Below, one piece after another: positions 45,529 to 55,545 of a stretch of 64,000 nucleotides of DNA. The translations under genes and the position numbers were made by a program. Origin of the DNA: Thalassomonas sp. RHCl1 (GTDB taxonomy: Bacteria > Pseudomonadota > Gammaproteobacteria > Enterobacterales > Alteromonadaceae). Positions within the stretch are counted from its first letter, which is position 1. Every line of letters begins with the position of its first letter. The notes beneath the pieces are model-generated. The model saw only the letters and a program-made list of their open reading frames with translations, was not told where the DNA came from and ran no database searches. The DNA lies in assembly GCF_947387555.1 (NCBI RefSeq), contig NZ_CANDNZ010000012.1, forward strand, positions 1 to 64,000, written 5' to 3'.

Positions 45529-45668
45529 TGATTAATGTTTATCGAAAGTCGATAAAAGTGTTATCATAATGCCCTGTAGTACCTGAATTAACTGGTTTCG
45601 GCTGTTTTTTAGCCTGCCGTGTTGATTTATCGCGCTATTTGGCGTGTTTTTATCTTTTGGAGAATTGA

Positions 45669-46877
45669 GTGGCTCGAGCAATTATTTTAGTTGTGGATGG
45701 TTTTGGTCTTGGCAGTGCCCCTGACGCGGAGCAGTTTGGTGATGTATCGGCAAATACTTTTGCCAACCTTGCCGATGCGTATTTTCAAGAAAAGGGCGTA
45801 CCGTTAAATATTCCTAACCTTGCCGCCCTTGGTTTAGTAAAGGCGTGTGAGCAGGCATCTAATCGCAGCTTTCCTTATAAAGGTGAAGCACCGAGCAAAG
45901 GCGCCTACGGCTATGCCGCAGAAATCAGCACAGGTAAAGATACCCCCAGCGGTCACTGGGAAATGGCCGGTGTGCCGGTCTTGTTTGACTGGGGTTATTT
46001 CCGCGATAAAGAAAACAGCTTCCCGCAAGACTTGTTGGAAAAGATTTATCAAAAAACCGGTATCCCGGCTATCTTGGGCAATTGCCACGCGTCCGGCACC
46101 AACATTATCGCCGATTTAGGCGAAGAGCATATCCGCACCGGCACCCCGATTTGTTATACCTCGGCGGACAGCGTATTCCAGATCGCCGCCCATGAAGAAC
46201 ACTTTGGCTTAGATAACCTCTATAAATATTGTGAAAATGTCCGAGAAGTGCTTGAAGACATGAACATCGGCCGGGTCATTGCCCGCCCCTTTGTCGGCAC
46301 CAACAGCGAAGACTTTGAACGTACCGGTAACCGCCGCGATTATTCCGTTTTACCGCCGGCACCGACGGTACTGGATAAGATGGCCGAAAAAGGGCATGTG
46401 ATCAGTGTCGGTAAAATTGCCGATATCTTTGCCCATCAGGGGATCACGGAAAAAACCAAGGCCAGCGGCTTGCCCGCCCTGATTGATGCCACGATAGATC
46501 ATATCGAAAGCGCGGATGAGAACAGCATCATCTTTACCAACCTGGTGAATTTCGATCAGGACTTTGGCCACAGACGGGACCCGGTAGGTTATGGCGAAGC
46601 GCTGGAATACTTAGATGTCAGATTAGAAGATATCTACCAGCAGCTACGCGATGACGATATCCTGTTTTTAACTTCAGACCACGGCTGCGACCCTACCTGG
46701 CAAGGCAATGACCATACCCGGGAGTATGTGCCTGTAATAGCTTATGCTAAAGGTATGCCCTCGGTACCGCTGGGAGAGCGCAGTACTTTTGCCGATTTAG
46801 GTCAAACCATTGCCGAGATGTTCGATTTAGAAAAAATGGCATACGGCAATTCGTTCTTAGCAAATATTCGTCAGTAG
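45669..46877 (+). CDS. deoB: phosphopentomutase
   Basis: This 402-residue alkaline-phosphatase-superfamily enzyme interconverts (deoxy)ribose 1- and 5-phosphates, linking nucleoside phosphorolysis to DeoC and the pentose pathway. Metal sites are seen in [30 protein letters not shown] and [22 protein letters not shown]. The start is GTG, with TTTGGAG six bases upstream. It is transcribed alone and ends at a strong terminator. The deoD and deoC partners are further along the window. Confidence 0.97.
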   Translation: MARAIILVVDGFGLGSAPDAEQFGDVSANTFANLADAYFQEKGVPLNIPNLAALGLVKACEQASNRSFPYKGEAPSKGAYGYAAEISTGKDTPSGHWEMAGVPVLFDWGYFRDKENSFPQDLLEKIYQKTGIPAILGNCHASGTNIIADLGEEHIRTGTPICYTSADSVFQIAAHEEHFGLDNLYKYCENVREVLEDMNIGRVIARPFVGTNSEDFERTGNRRDYSVLPPAPTVLDKMAEKGHVISVGKIADIFAHQGITEKTKASGLPALIDATIDHIESADENSIIFTNLVNFDQDFGHRRDPVGYGEALEYLDVRLEDIYQQLRDDDILFLTSDHGCDPTWQGNDHTREYVPVIAYAKGMPSVPLGERSTFADLGQTIAEMFDLEKMAYGNSFLANIRQ

Positions 46878-46888
46878 TGACAAGAATT

Positions 46889-46928
46889 TAAAAGGTGAAA
46901 CCATTTTATGGCTTCACCTTTTTTTTGC
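46889..46928 (+). terminator. intrinsic terminator after deoB
   Basis: AAAGGTGAAACCA (46891-46903) pairs with TGGCTTCACCTTT (one mismatch) around TTTTA, followed by eight T residues. Confidence 0.92.
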
Positions 46929-46998
46929 GCTTTTTTTATCAAAAAAGCAACACTGGTTAGCCTATCAGTGAAAAAACGCAAAAAGGAATAGCAAAGCT

Positions 46999-47032
46999 TT
47001 TGCCAAGGCCGTTGACAGACCGCCTTGGCAAA
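46999..47032 (+). promoter_or_regulatory. hairpin in the upstream region of the TonB receptor gene
   Basis: Perfect 11-bp arms TTTGCCAAGGC (46999-47009) and GCCTTGGCAAA (47022-47032) enclose a 12-base loop containing TTGACA. It lies 60 bp before the ATG of the receptor. It may be an operator around a -35 element or a leader hairpin. Confidence 0.5.
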
Positions 47033-47091
47033 GATGTAACAACAATAACATTAGACAACTATGACAACATCGTTTATCTAGGGAGATAAAA

Positions 47092-49329
47092 ATGAAAACC
47101 ATAAAGAAGTCACCGGTCTTTCTGTGTGTCCACGCAGCATTAATCGCCGGTAGTTTAGGTACATCGGCCATCGCCAGTGCTGAAGAAGCACAAGACATGA
47201 AATTGGAAGTCATCGAAGTAACCGCACGTAAGCGGGTAGAGAACGTGCAGGAAGTGCCTGTGTCTGTTTCTGCCATGCAGGGTGAAATGCTCGATGTCTA
47301 CAGCTCAGCGGGTATGGATATCCGTTTTATGAGTGCTAAAATCCCCAGCCTTTCCATTGAGTCTTCATTTGGCCGTACCTTCCCGCGTTTTTATGTGCGT
47401 GGCTTAGGTAACACTGACTTCGATCTGAACGGTTCACAGCCTGTTTCCCTGGTAGTAGATGAAGTCGTACAGGAAAACCCTATCTTAAAAGGTTTCCCGG
47501 TTTTTGATGTGGAACGTGTTGAAGTGCTGCGCGGCCCGCAAGGTACCTTGTTCGGCCGTAATACCCCGGCTGGTCTTGTTAAGTTCGACTCAAAAAAACC
47601 CACCCAGGATTTTGACGGTTTCATGTCTTATTCCTACGGTACCCACAATACCCAGGACTTTAAAGGTGCTGTCGGTTTTGGTTTAACCGATAAGTTATCA
47701 ACCCGTGTTTCCGTGTTAAAACAAAAGCGTGACGATTATATTGATAACGAAGCCCCGGGTTATGAAGACAATAATGTACTTGGCGGCTATGATGAAACCG
47801 CAGGTCGCGTGCAGTTTCTTTGGGAAGACGGCGATTTCACTGCCTTATTGAATTACCACTTCCGCGACTTGGAAGCCAAGCCAATTGTTTTTAATGCCAA
47901 CTTAATTGAAGCCGGTACCAATAATATCCGTAAAGGTTTTGACGATGAAACGGTTTACCAGGATGCGGCACGGTTTGCCACTCAGGATGTGGAAACCAAC
48001 GGCGGCAGCTTGAAGCTGGAATATACTTCAGATGAATACGTCTATACCTCAATCACAGGTTATGAAAGTGCGGAAATTTTCTCCCGCGCCGATGTTGATG
48101 GCGGTAACCCTGACGGACCTGGCTTTATTCCATTCTCTGCTGAAAGTGCCGATGCTATCCCGGACCATAAGCAAATCACTCAGGAATTTCGTGTCACCAG
48201 TCTTTATGACGGCCCTATGAACTTCCAGGCCGGCTTCTTCTATTATATGGAAGATTTGACTATCGAGAGTCTGAGCTACAATACCGCTGATAACAGTGCG
48301 ATTAACGGTTATGCCGTGCAGGATCAGGAAACCCGTGCCTGGGCACTGTTTGGCTCTATGGATTACCAGGTATCTGATGATCTGAAAATCACCACAGGCC
48401 TGCGTTATTCTGCCGACGACAAAGAATTTGTTGCCGAGCGTTTTACCAACCCTACCCCCTGGAACGGCTCTCCTGATTATATGAAGGGTGAAGCCAATCC
48501 GGATGACTCCCATGTCAGCTGGGATATCAGCGCCAACTATAAAGTCAGCGATGATGTAAACTGGTTTGGGCGTATTGCCAACAGCTTCCGCGCACCAAGT
48601 ATCCAGGGCCGTATTTTATTCGGTGATGAAGTCACCGTTGCCGACTCGGAAACCATTACCTCATTTGAAACCGGTTTGAAAACAGATGTGATGGATGGCC
48701 GCGGCCGCATCAACGGCTCGGTTTTCTACTATAGCATGGATGATCAGCAACTGACGGCTGTTGGTGGTGATGCCAACTTCAACCGCTTAGTGAATGCCGA
48801 AGAAACCACAGGTTACGGTTTTGAACTTGATGCCGAGTTTGTTGTCACCGAAAACCTGCTGGTAACAGGTAACATCAGTTATAACAATACCGAAATCAAC
48901 GATAACGACTTATCCATCGCGGTATGTGCTCAATGTACGGTTACCGACCCTATCAACAGTGACGGACGCGCCGTGATCGACGGCAACAGCCTGCCACATG
49001 CACCTGAGTGGATCGCTAACTTTACCGCCCGTTACGCCCGTGAACTTGGCGACGGTGAAATCTTCATCTACACCGACTGGTCATACCGCAGCGAAGTTGA
49101 TTTCTTCCTGTACAAATCAGTTGAATTTGAAGGCAAGTCGCTGTTAGAAGGCGGCCTACGCACCGGTTATGCCTGGTCCGGCGCCGATAACGACTATGAA
49201 GTTGCCCTGTTCGCCCGTAATATTACCGATGAGCAAGTAGCCATTGGTGGTGTCGACTTTAATAACAATACCGGTATTGTTAACGAAGGTCGCTTTGTTG
49301 GTGCAGAGTTCAAGGTTAATTTCTTTTAA
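47092..49329 (+). CDS. TonB-dependent outer-membrane receptor
   Basis: This 745-residue protein has a signal peptide (cleavage near ASA/EE at about 30), a TonB-box-like EVIEVTARKR and a plug domain at about 45-165 (VPVSVSAMQGEML, FYVRGLGNTDFDL, ERVEVLRGPQGTLFGRNTPAG). A C-terminal 22-strand barrel ends in a Phe (FKVNFF). It resembles the Caulobacter/marine receptor group without an N-terminal extension. The ligand is unknown; its position between deoB and other nucleoside genes only hints at one. A good RBS (GGGAGATAAAA) precedes the ATG. Confidence 0.93.
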   Translation: MKTIKKSPVFLCVHAALIAGSLGTSAIASAEEAQDMKLEVIEVTARKRVENVQEVPVSVSAMQGEMLDVYSSAGMDIRFMSAKIPSLSIESSFGRTFPRFYVRGLGNTDFDLNGSQPVSLVVDEVVQENPILKGFPVFDVERVEVLRGPQGTLFGRNTPAGLVKFDSKKPTQDFDGFMSYSYGTHNTQDFKGAVGFGLTDKLSTRVSVLKQKRDDYIDNEAPGYEDNNVLGGYDETAGRVQFLWEDGDFTALLNYHFRDLEAKPIVFNANLIEAGTNNIRKGFDDETVYQDAARFATQDVETNGGSLKLEYTSDEYVYTSITGYESAEIFSRADVDGGNPDGPGFIPFSAESADAIPDHKQITQEFRVTSLYDGPMNFQAGFFYYMEDLTIESLSYNTADNSAINGYAVQDQETRAWALFGSMDYQVSDDLKITTGLRYSADDKEFVAERFTNPTPWNGSPDYMKGEANPDDSHVSWDISANYKVSDDVNWFGRIANSFRAPSIQGRILFGDEVTVADSETITSFETGLKTDVMDGRGRINGSVFYYSMDDQQLTAVGGDANFNRLVNAEETTGYGFELDAEFVVTENLLVTGNISYNNTEINDNDLSIAVCAQCTVTDPINSDGRAVIDGNSLPHAPEWIANFTARYARELGDGEIFIYTDWSYRSEVDFFLYKSVEFEGKSLLEGGLRTGYAWSGADNDYEVALFARNITDEQVAIGGVDFNNNTGIVNEGRFVGAEFKVNFF

Positions 49330-49440
49330 TTAAGTGAACAAAGCTGTGTATGGCATCCATGTCACCACAGCATTGCCTACAGGGATGTAGGTACTTAACT
49401 TACGTCTGGAACCTGTAAGTTGACCGTTCATCCTGAACAT

Positions 49441-49525
49441 AAAAAAACCAGCAACTTGTGAAGTGACCCCCAATAGTTGGACTATCCAATTACTGGGGGT
49501 CACTTCACAAGTTGCTGGTTTTTTT
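49441..49525. terminator. 41-bp-arm hairpin, possibly derived from insertion-sequence ends
   Basis: 49441-49481 and 49485-49525 are complementary over 41 bp with two mismatches and a 3-base loop. A-runs and T-runs at the ends make it a bidirectional terminator between the receptor and aroG. The inner sequence GTGACCCCCAATAGTTGGA resembles the terminal repeats of IS3-family elements placed head to head, without a transposase. The origin is inference. Confidence 0.75.
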
Positions 49526-49623
49526 TATTATATGGAAATATTTATCCGGCGCTCATATAGCTGTGAAACTACAGAAGGGATTCACTCTCCGAAAAACATC
49601 ACTTGGCCCATCATAGCCAAGAA

Positions 49624-50682
49624 TTAACGGTTCTCCCGGCGTTTCGCCACCGCTTCACTTAGCTGTGCTAATAACTTTTCACTGTCATCCCAGCCGATAC
49701 AGGCATCGGTGACACTTTGCCCGTAAGTCAGCTCCTGCCCTTCCACCAGATCCTGGCGGCCTTCAATCAGGTTGCTTTCCACCATGACACCGAAAATAGA
49801 CTGATTTCCCTGAGCTATCTGCCCGCAGACATCCCGGCAAACCAGCATCTGGTTTTCAAACTTCTTCAAGCTGTTGGCATGGCTGAAATCTATCATAATA
49901 TTGTTTATCAACCCGGCAGCACTTAACTGGTCGGTGACCGATTTGACGCTTTCTTTATCATAGTTCGGCTGTTTACCGCCGCGTAAAATAATATGGCAGT
50001 CCTGGTTACCTGTGGTTTCGACAATGGCGGAATGACCGTATTTAGTGACCGACAAAAAATGATGCGGTGCGCTGGCAGCGCCTATGGCATCGATGGCAAT
50101 TTTAATGGTACCGTCAGTGCCGTTTTTAAATCCTACCGGGCAAGACAAGCCCGAAGCCAGTTCACGGTGTACCTGGGATTCTGTAGTCCGTGCCCCTATT
50201 GCCCCCCAGCACATCAAATCTGCCATATACTGCGGGGTGATCATATCTAAAAACTCACCGGCGGTGGGTAGCCCGATATCATTAAGATCAACAAGCAACT
50301 TACGGCCTAAACGCAGGCCATCATTAAGCTTAAAGCTGTTATCCATATAAGGGTCGTTGATCAAGCCTTTCCAGCCCACCGTAGTTCTGGGTTTTTCAAA
50401 ATACACCCGCATCACCACTTCCAGGGTATCTTGATATTTTTCTCTTAATTTCATCAGCCGCTGGCCATATTCCAGTGCCGCTTTCGGATCATGAATAGAA
50501 CAGGGACCGATGACGACTAATAACCTGTCATCCTGGTTTTGAAATATCTTGTGGATCGCTTCGCGTCCGGCATAAACCGACTCAGAAGCCCGCTCTGTGG
50601 CCGGAAATCGTTCGAGCAAGGCAACAGGGGGTAATAACTCTTTGATTTTGTTGATGCGAATATCGTCGGTTTGGTAAAACAT
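49624..50682 (-). CDS. aroG: 3-deoxy-7-phosphoheptulonate synthase, AroG type
   Basis: This 352-residue class I-alpha DAHP synthase condenses PEP and erythrose 4-phosphate in the first step of aromatic amino acid synthesis. It follows E. coli AroG closely: DDIRINKIKELLPPVALLE, VVIGPCSIHDPKAALEY, MRVYFEKPRTTVGWKGLIND, GARTTESQVHRELASG and HIILRGGK. N-terminal residues of the allosteric region are kept, so feedback control by an aromatic amino acid is expected; which one cannot be told. It is monocistronic. Confidence 0.96.
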   Translation of the reverse strand: MFYQTDDIRINKIKELLPPVALLERFPATERASESVYAGREAIHKIFQNQDDRLLVVIGPCSIHDPKAALEYGQRLMKLREKYQDTLEVVMRVYFEKPRTTVGWKGLINDPYMDNSFKLNDGLRLGRKLLVDLNDIGLPTAGEFLDMITPQYMADLMCWGAIGARTTESQVHRELASGLSCPVGFKNGTDGTIKIAIDAIGAASAPHHFLSVTKYGHSAIVETTGNQDCHIILRGGKQPNYDKESVKSVTDQLSAAGLINNIMIDFSHANSLKKFENQMLVCRDVCGQIAQGNQSIFGVMVESNLIEGRQDLVEGQELTYGQSVTDACIGWDDSEKLLAQLSEAVAKRRENR

Positions 50683-50894
50683 GCTGTTTCTCTTTATTAC
50701 TTTAATCTATAAAATATTTACGTCTAGACACCTAAATGCTAATCCCGAAGCTAATCTATCAAGGTTAAACCGCTATTAGCAACACATATTAGTAAAAAAG
50801 AAAATAAACTGACGTTTATAGCCGGAAAAAATCATCTGAGCATAAAATAACAGGGGAATAAGCTAAAATAAGTGGGACTGATTAAGGAGGATAT

Positions 50895-51065
50895 ATGACT
50901 GAAATACTGATCGCCCTGGCGGCCGGCACTTTTATCGGCATCGTATTTTCGTTGCTGAAATTACCCATACCCGCCCCTCAGGCGATTTCCGGCATTGCCG
51001 GTATTTTAGGCATTTACCTTGGAAGTATCACATACAGCTGGATCATCGAAAGGTTTTTCAGTTAA
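50895..51065 (+). CDS. XapX-domain small membrane protein
   Basis: This 56-residue protein is encoded from an ATG at 50895 with a perfect ribosome-binding site (AAGGAGG, 50884-50890) to TAA at 51063. It has two hydrophobic helices and the XapX (DUF1427) signature LPIPAPQAISGIAGILGIYLG. The family name comes from a neighbour of xanthosine utilisation genes in some bacteria, but the function is not known. The next gene, 127 bp on, is deoD. Confidence 0.85.
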   Translation: MTEILIALAAGTFIGIVFSLLKLPIPAPQAISGIAGILGIYLGSITYSWIIERFFS

Positions 51066-51192
51066 ACTTATCCGTCTGCCTTCTGCTAACAAATAGTTAG
51101 AAATAGCAGATTAACAAGAATTCAGTAAAACACCCTTGATAGCACAGGCTTGAAACTTACTGAGACATTAACATTTAAAAAGGTTAACTCTC

Positions 51193-51897
51193 ATGTCAAC
51201 ACCACATATTGAAGCGAAACCCGGTGACTTTGCCGAAACAGTCTTAATGCCAGGCGATCCGCTTAGAGCAAAATTTATTGCGGAAAACTTTCTCGATGAC
51301 GCCAAATGCGTGACCCGGGTGCGTAACATGTTCGGTTATACCGGTACCTACAAAGGCAAGCCAATCTCAGTGATGGGCTCAGGTATGGGTATTCCTTCAA
51401 TTTCCATCTATGCCACCGAATTATACAAAGAATACGGCGTAGAAAACATTATCCGTATCGGCTCCTGTGGCGCGGTACGCGATGATATCAAGGTACGCGA
51501 TATCGTGATCGGTATGGCCGCCAGCACAGACTCCAATGTCAACCGCAGCCGTTTAAACCAGTGTGATTTTGCCGCCTGTGCCGATTTCGGCCTGTTGCAA
51601 AAAGTAGTTAACACTGCCGACAAGTTAAATAAGCCGGTACATGTCGGTAACGTCTTTACTGCGGATCTTTTCTATACGCCAAACCCGGAAATGTTTGCCT
51701 TAATGGAAAAATACGGCATTCTGGCGGTAGAAATGGAAGCGGCCGGTTTATTCGGTGTTGCTGCCGAGTACGGTAAAAAAGCCTTAACCGTATTGACGGT
51801 AAGCGATCATATTAAAACCGGCGAAGTGACCACTGCCGATGAAAGGGAAAACACCTTTAAAGATATGATGGAACTGACGTTGGAAAGTATTTTATAA
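51193..51897 (+). CDS. deoD: purine nucleoside phosphorylase, DeoD type
   Basis: This 234-residue hexameric enzyme cleaves purine (deoxy)nucleosides with phosphate, giving base and (deoxy)ribose 1-phosphate. Motifs: H5 in [69 protein letters not shown] and the catalytic Asp in [10 protein letters not shown]. It supplies substrate for DeoB and free purines for the degradation island. It ends at a strong terminator. Confidence 0.98.
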   Translation: MSTPHIEAKPGDFAETVLMPGDPLRAKFIAENFLDDAKCVTRVRNMFGYTGTYKGKPISVMGSGMGIPSISIYATELYKEYGVENIIRIGSCGAVRDDIKVRDIVIGMAASTDSNVNRSRLNQCDFAACADFGLLQKVVNTADKLNKPVHVGNVFTADLFYTPNPEMFALMEKYGILAVEMEAAGLFGVAAEYGKKALTVLTVSDHIKTGEVTTADERENTFKDMMELTLESIL

Positions 51898-51930
51898 ATA
51901 CCGACTTACTGTCATTGACCATTAAAAAGA

Positions 51931-51966
51931 AAAAGGGTTATCAACAAAAGTTGATAACCCTTTTTT
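51931..51966. terminator. bidirectional terminator between deoD and the TonB receptor
   Basis: Perfect 15-bp stem AAAAGGGTTATCAAC/GTTGATAACCCTTTT with loop AAAA. A- and T-runs outside serve both convergent genes. Confidence 0.94.
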
Positions 51967-51986
51967 ATTAGCTGCGGCCTAAACCG

Positions 51987-54900
51987 TTAAAAACGGTAGC
52001 GTATCCCCAACTGGGCTTTCCATACCGAAGGAATTTTTGCCAATGTCGGCGTTGGCTCAGTGAAGTTACTGTAAACATACTGACCATTTTCAATCGCAAC
52101 ATCTACTACCGGCGCATTAAACGGCTGTACAAAAGACTCCGCCCTGCCCCAATCATCGTTGATTAAATTCCCCAGGTTTTCAATATCCAGGCTGATTTCC
52201 AGCTTATGCTCGCCACTGATATGAATTTCCTGCATCAACCGCATATCCAGGCGCTGGATCCAGCGGCTGGTACAGGCATGCCTTCTTGAGATCTCACCCC
52301 GGCTTAAACAATCCGCACTGTCGATATAATCCCAAAAAGCAGCAGTATCAAAACCGTCGGCATAAGTCACCAGAGGATCATCTGCCCCGTCAGGTACATA
52401 TAACAGTTGTGAGTTATAACCATCCCAGGTGGCAAAGTCGGCAAAACCGCCGAAGGTACCACTTGATCTCATGGTATGGCTATAATGGCGTCCTTCCCGC
52501 GCGGTAAAGGATAAGGCAACCGTGGTCAGGTTATTACCGAAGATCTCGTCACTCCAACTGAAGTTTACCGTCAACCTGTGTTGTACTTCATATTCGGAGT
52601 TATATTCATTTTCCGCCTGAAAATCATCATTGGCGGGCATTGAATAGCCCTCAAAAGCAACAAAAGCATTACCGGGATTAATCTCGGTAATATCTTGATA
52701 GGTATACCCTATGCCAAAGTTATAAGTACCATGGTCGGTGTAGAAGTTTTTCTCTGCGGCAAAGGTCCATACCTGGCCTTCCCCTTCATCTGTGTTGGTC
52801 AAACTGAGATCAAACGGTGCCGGTGAGTCATAAATGGGCCGGCCATCCGGTGCAACAATCACATTACCGTCATCATCGGTAGCAGGCGCCATATTAAGCT
52901 CGGTATAAATAGCCGCATCTTTCACCTTGCTGAAAATCACATCAGCGGTCAGCAACCAGGCATCACCGAGGAAGCCTAAATCCTGCCGCCTTTCTATACC
53001 AAAATTAAGCTTCCAGGTACTGGGGATATCAAAATCCGGGGCAATACTATTGGTATCGCCATTGCCTCCCCCCGAAGCCAGGCCATCTACAATCGCATCA
53101 GGCATGGTGCGGCCATCAAAGTCACAAAGCGGCAAACCAATAAAAGATAATTCTTCTGGCGCACAAACCGCAAAAGTTTTCCTGACACCGTCGTTACCGT
53201 AAGAGTTAGACAACCAGACGTTCGGCGCACCGCCGCCAAATAACCCCACCCCAGCGCGGATCACGGTATCGTCATCATAGGTCCAGTTAAACCCTAGTCT
53301 GGGTTCAAACAAGTCTAAGCCGTCATAGTTGTTTTGATTGCTGTAGCCATGACGGGTAACGAAGTTGTCATTAAGCACAGGTTTATCATCATTATCATAT
53401 TCGGTATACCTGAAACCATAGGTCAGGGTAATATCATCGGTAACCGACCATTCATCCTGTAAATAATAGGTGGTCGTGCTGTATTCAAATTTATCTATCG
53501 CATCGTTGACATCACCGGTAACAGAGCTTTGGAAAACATGTACGCCGATATTATTTTCGAAATCATCAATACTGGAGAATTCTGTCATGCCCAGCGAGCC
53601 GAAGACAAAGGTATTTTCAATTTCCAGGATCTCATGTTCCACCCCGAAGGTGATCAAATGCTCATCGGTAAGATAATAATCCCCTTTAAACTTGAACATA
53701 TCCCTGTCGTTGGTTAAGGCATTGGCATGGCGGAACTGATCCGGTCCGATATATAAAGAGCCGCCATTGCCGGTATGAATGAGAAACTGGGCAAAATTCG
53801 CCCCCAGTAACGGCACCTGCTCGGTTTCCACTTCCTTGCGGGCAAATTTAAATTCACTGGAGAAGTCTTCGGTCCAGTCGGAAAAAACCTGCAAGCTATA
53901 AGCCTTTAAAGTTTCGTTCATATTATACCGGTTAGACTCGGCCGTAGCCCAGGTGGCATTAGGAAAGGTTTCCGCCCAATAGTCACGTACCGTATTGCCT
54001 TCATTATCCTGAAAGGTAAAAGAGGCCCGGTGATCGTCTGACACATACCAGTCAAATTTGATCAGCAGTTTCTCATCTTCTTCATCCGAGGTGGTATCAT
54101 AACCGCCGATATCATAATTCCAGCTGTCCTGGGCAATCTGGGAAATACGATCAAAATCCGCCTGGGTAACCCCCATTTTTTCATTGGCTTCCGCGACACC
54201 GTTTTCATTATCCAGGGTAAATTGGTAAGGTTTAGTGGCTTCAAATTTTTCATAAGAAATAAAGAAGAACAGAGTATCTTCAACTACCGGTCCCCCCAGG
54301 GTAAAGCCATAAGTATCTTCTTCGAAATCACCTATGCTGAGATCTTCTCCCTTGTTATCTTCACCCGCCATACCTTCATCGGAGCGAAAATAAAAAGCCG
54401 AACCGTGAAATTCATTGCTGCCGGATTTGGTGACGATATTGACATTTCCCCCCTGGAAATCCCCGTAAGTGACTTCAAACGGCGCAACATTAACCGCCAG
54501 TTGCTCGATGGCATCAAGGGATATCGGCGTTCTGCGCCCCGGATAGCCGTTTTTATTGAGGCCAAAATCATCGTTTTGCTTGACCCCGTCCACGGTCAGG
54601 CTGTTACCGCGAACACTGCCGCCGGCAATGGAAAGCGCCGGTCCGCCATCGGCTGTGGTATCGACCACCATACGCGAGTCGCTTTTAAGCACCGACTTCA
54701 AATCCCGGCTGATGGCCGCGGTATTGGCAATTTCCTGCTCGGAAAATTCTTCACTGGGCCCTTTTTTGTAGGTACCCGCCATCGCCAGCTGTCCCGTAAC
54801 CTGAATACGCTCAATTTCCTGTACTTGTTCCTGTTTTTCATTGAGTACGACCTTAGAGGTCTGCCCCAGTTGCAACACAAGATCGTCGACCTCCTCAAAG

Positions 54901-55166
54901 GTCAGCGAACTGCCGCCGGTAACTTTGACCGTATAAGGTCCGCCTATGGTTAAGCCCCTGGCCTGAAAGACTCCCCCTTCCGTGGTTGTTACTGTTTTTG
55001 CCGTGCCGGTGGGCCCATGTATGATTTGCACGGTGACATTCGCCTGATTGACACCGTTAGCATCTACTACAAGCCCCCGAATTGCCGATGATGTATCAGA
55101 AGCCAAGGCTGGGTTCTGAACCGTTAATGCTGCAAACATCAACATAACCGCAATTATTTTACTCAT
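51987..55166 (-). CDS. Oar-like TonB-dependent receptor with carboxypeptidase-regulatory domain
   Basis: This 1059-residue outer-membrane protein is counted from the ATG at 55166, which has GGGAGG eight bases upstream; a longer frame to 55196 lacks such a site. The signal peptide ends ALA/SD. Residues about 25-105 form a carboxypeptidase-regulatory-like beta domain (IRGLVVDANGVNQANVTVQI). A plug (IANTAAISRDLKSVLKSD, GGNVNIVTKSGSNEFHGSAFYF) and a large barrel ending GIRYRF follow. It is divergent from udk-nupC-deoC and has a RutR-box-like palindrome 93 bp upstream, so a role in taking up nucleosides or nucleic-acid fragments is a reasonable inference. Confidence 0.92.
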   Translation of the reverse strand: MSKIIAVMLMFAALTVQNPALASDTSSAIRGLVVDANGVNQANVTVQIIHGPTGTAKTVTTTEGGVFQARGLTIGGPYTVKVTGGSSLTFEEVDDLVLQLGQTSKVVLNEKQEQVQEIERIQVTGQLAMAGTYKKGPSEEFSEQEIANTAAISRDLKSVLKSDSRMVVDTTADGGPALSIAGGSVRGNSLTVDGVKQNDDFGLNKNGYPGRRTPISLDAIEQLAVNVAPFEVTYGDFQGGNVNIVTKSGSNEFHGSAFYFRSDEGMAGEDNKGEDLSIGDFEEDTYGFTLGGPVVEDTLFFFISYEKFEATKPYQFTLDNENGVAEANEKMGVTQADFDRISQIAQDSWNYDIGGYDTTSDEEDEKLLIKFDWYVSDDHRASFTFQDNEGNTVRDYWAETFPNATWATAESNRYNMNETLKAYSLQVFSDWTEDFSSEFKFARKEVETEQVPLLGANFAQFLIHTGNGGSLYIGPDQFRHANALTNDRDMFKFKGDYYLTDEHLITFGVEHEILEIENTFVFGSLGMTEFSSIDDFENNIGVHVFQSSVTGDVNDAIDKFEYSTTTYYLQDEWSVTDDITLTYGFRYTEYDNDDKPVLNDNFVTRHGYSNQNNYDGLDLFEPRLGFNWTYDDDTVIRAGVGLFGGGAPNVWLSNSYGNDGVRKTFAVCAPEELSFIGLPLCDFDGRTMPDAIVDGLASGGGNGDTNSIAPDFDIPSTWKLNFGIERRQDLGFLGDAWLLTADVIFSKVKDAAIYTELNMAPATDDDGNVIVAPDGRPIYDSPAPFDLSLTNTDEGEGQVWTFAAEKNFYTDHGTYNFGIGYTYQDITEINPGNAFVAFEGYSMPANDDFQAENEYNSEYEVQHRLTVNFSWSDEIFGNNLTTVALSFTAREGRHYSHTMRSSGTFGGFADFATWDGYNSQLLYVPDGADDPLVTYADGFDTAAFWDYIDSADCLSRGEISRRHACTSRWIQRLDMRLMQEIHISGEHKLEISLDIENLGNLINDDWGRAESFVQPFNAPVVDVAIENGQYVYSNFTEPTPTLAKIPSVWKAQLGIRYRF

Positions 55167-55258
55167 AAAATAACCTCCCACTCGAATAACAATCAATCAA
55201 CATCCATTAATCTCAGTCAATAAATGTTGAACTTTGCAATAAATCCCGACATAAAACA

Positions 55259-55272
55259 TGACCATTTGGTCA
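55259..55272 (-). promoter_or_regulatory. RutR-box-like operator upstream of the large TonB receptor
   Basis: TGACCATTTGGTCA is a 14-bp palindrome matching the inner part of the RutR consensus TTGACCA-N2-TGGTCAA. It lies 93 bp upstream of the receptor start. A second palindrome, GGTAAATTTACC, is 6 bp further from the receptor gene. Confidence 0.7.
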
Positions 55273-55483
55273 GGTTATGGTAAATTTACCGAATAAATTA
55301 AATTATCCGCCGGATTGCTACCGTTCTTTAATACATAAAATTATTTGTTTTCGGTATAATAGTAGTCTTATCAGTCTTATTGTCCATTTTAGCAGCAACA
55401 AATTGACGTCTTGAACTTGAGCAAGTGTCAACCGGGCTGGAATGTGCGAAAAACAAACCGTCGCCAGATAAGCAATTTAAAAC

Positions 55484-55513
55484 TTGACACAAGTGTCAGC
55501 TTTTGAATATCTT
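55484..55513 (+). promoter_or_regulatory. udk promoter with TTGACA-N4-TGTCA operator
   Basis: -35 TTGACA (55484-55489) and -10 TATCTT (55508-55513) are 18 bp apart, as at deoB. TTGACA-CAAG-TGTCAG (55484-55499) covers the -35. Flanks TTTAAAAC before and AATATCTTA after also match deoB. Confidence 0.75.
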
Positions 55514-55545
55514 ACTGCTGCGTCAAGAAGCGGATAGCTAACTTA

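Larger units (their letters stand above)
45265..45668. other. 404-bp divergent control region between xdhA and deoB
   Basis: No gene fits here. It contains, in order, TTGAA-AG-TTCAA (45285-45296), CAAGCTTG (about 45342), the perfect 18-bp palindrome at 45396-45413 and the 50-bp palindrome at 45479-45528 that carries the deoB -35 element. The deoB leader is about 140 bp. Confidence 0.75.
55167..55545. other. 379-bp divergent control region between the receptor and udk
   Basis: No gene is seen. It contains the TGACCA-N2-TGGTCA palindrome (55259-55272), GGTAAATTTACC (55279-55290), a TATAAT near 55349, an imperfect inverted repeat from TTGACG to TGTCAA (55403-55431), and the udk promoter palindrome (55484-55499). 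Confidence 0.75.

Noticed and set aside
54222-54953. 243-residue plus-strand frame antisense to the large TonB receptor
   Set aside because: It lies wholly within the receptor gene, which has clear domain matches; the antisense protein has no recognisable motif or ribosome-binding site.
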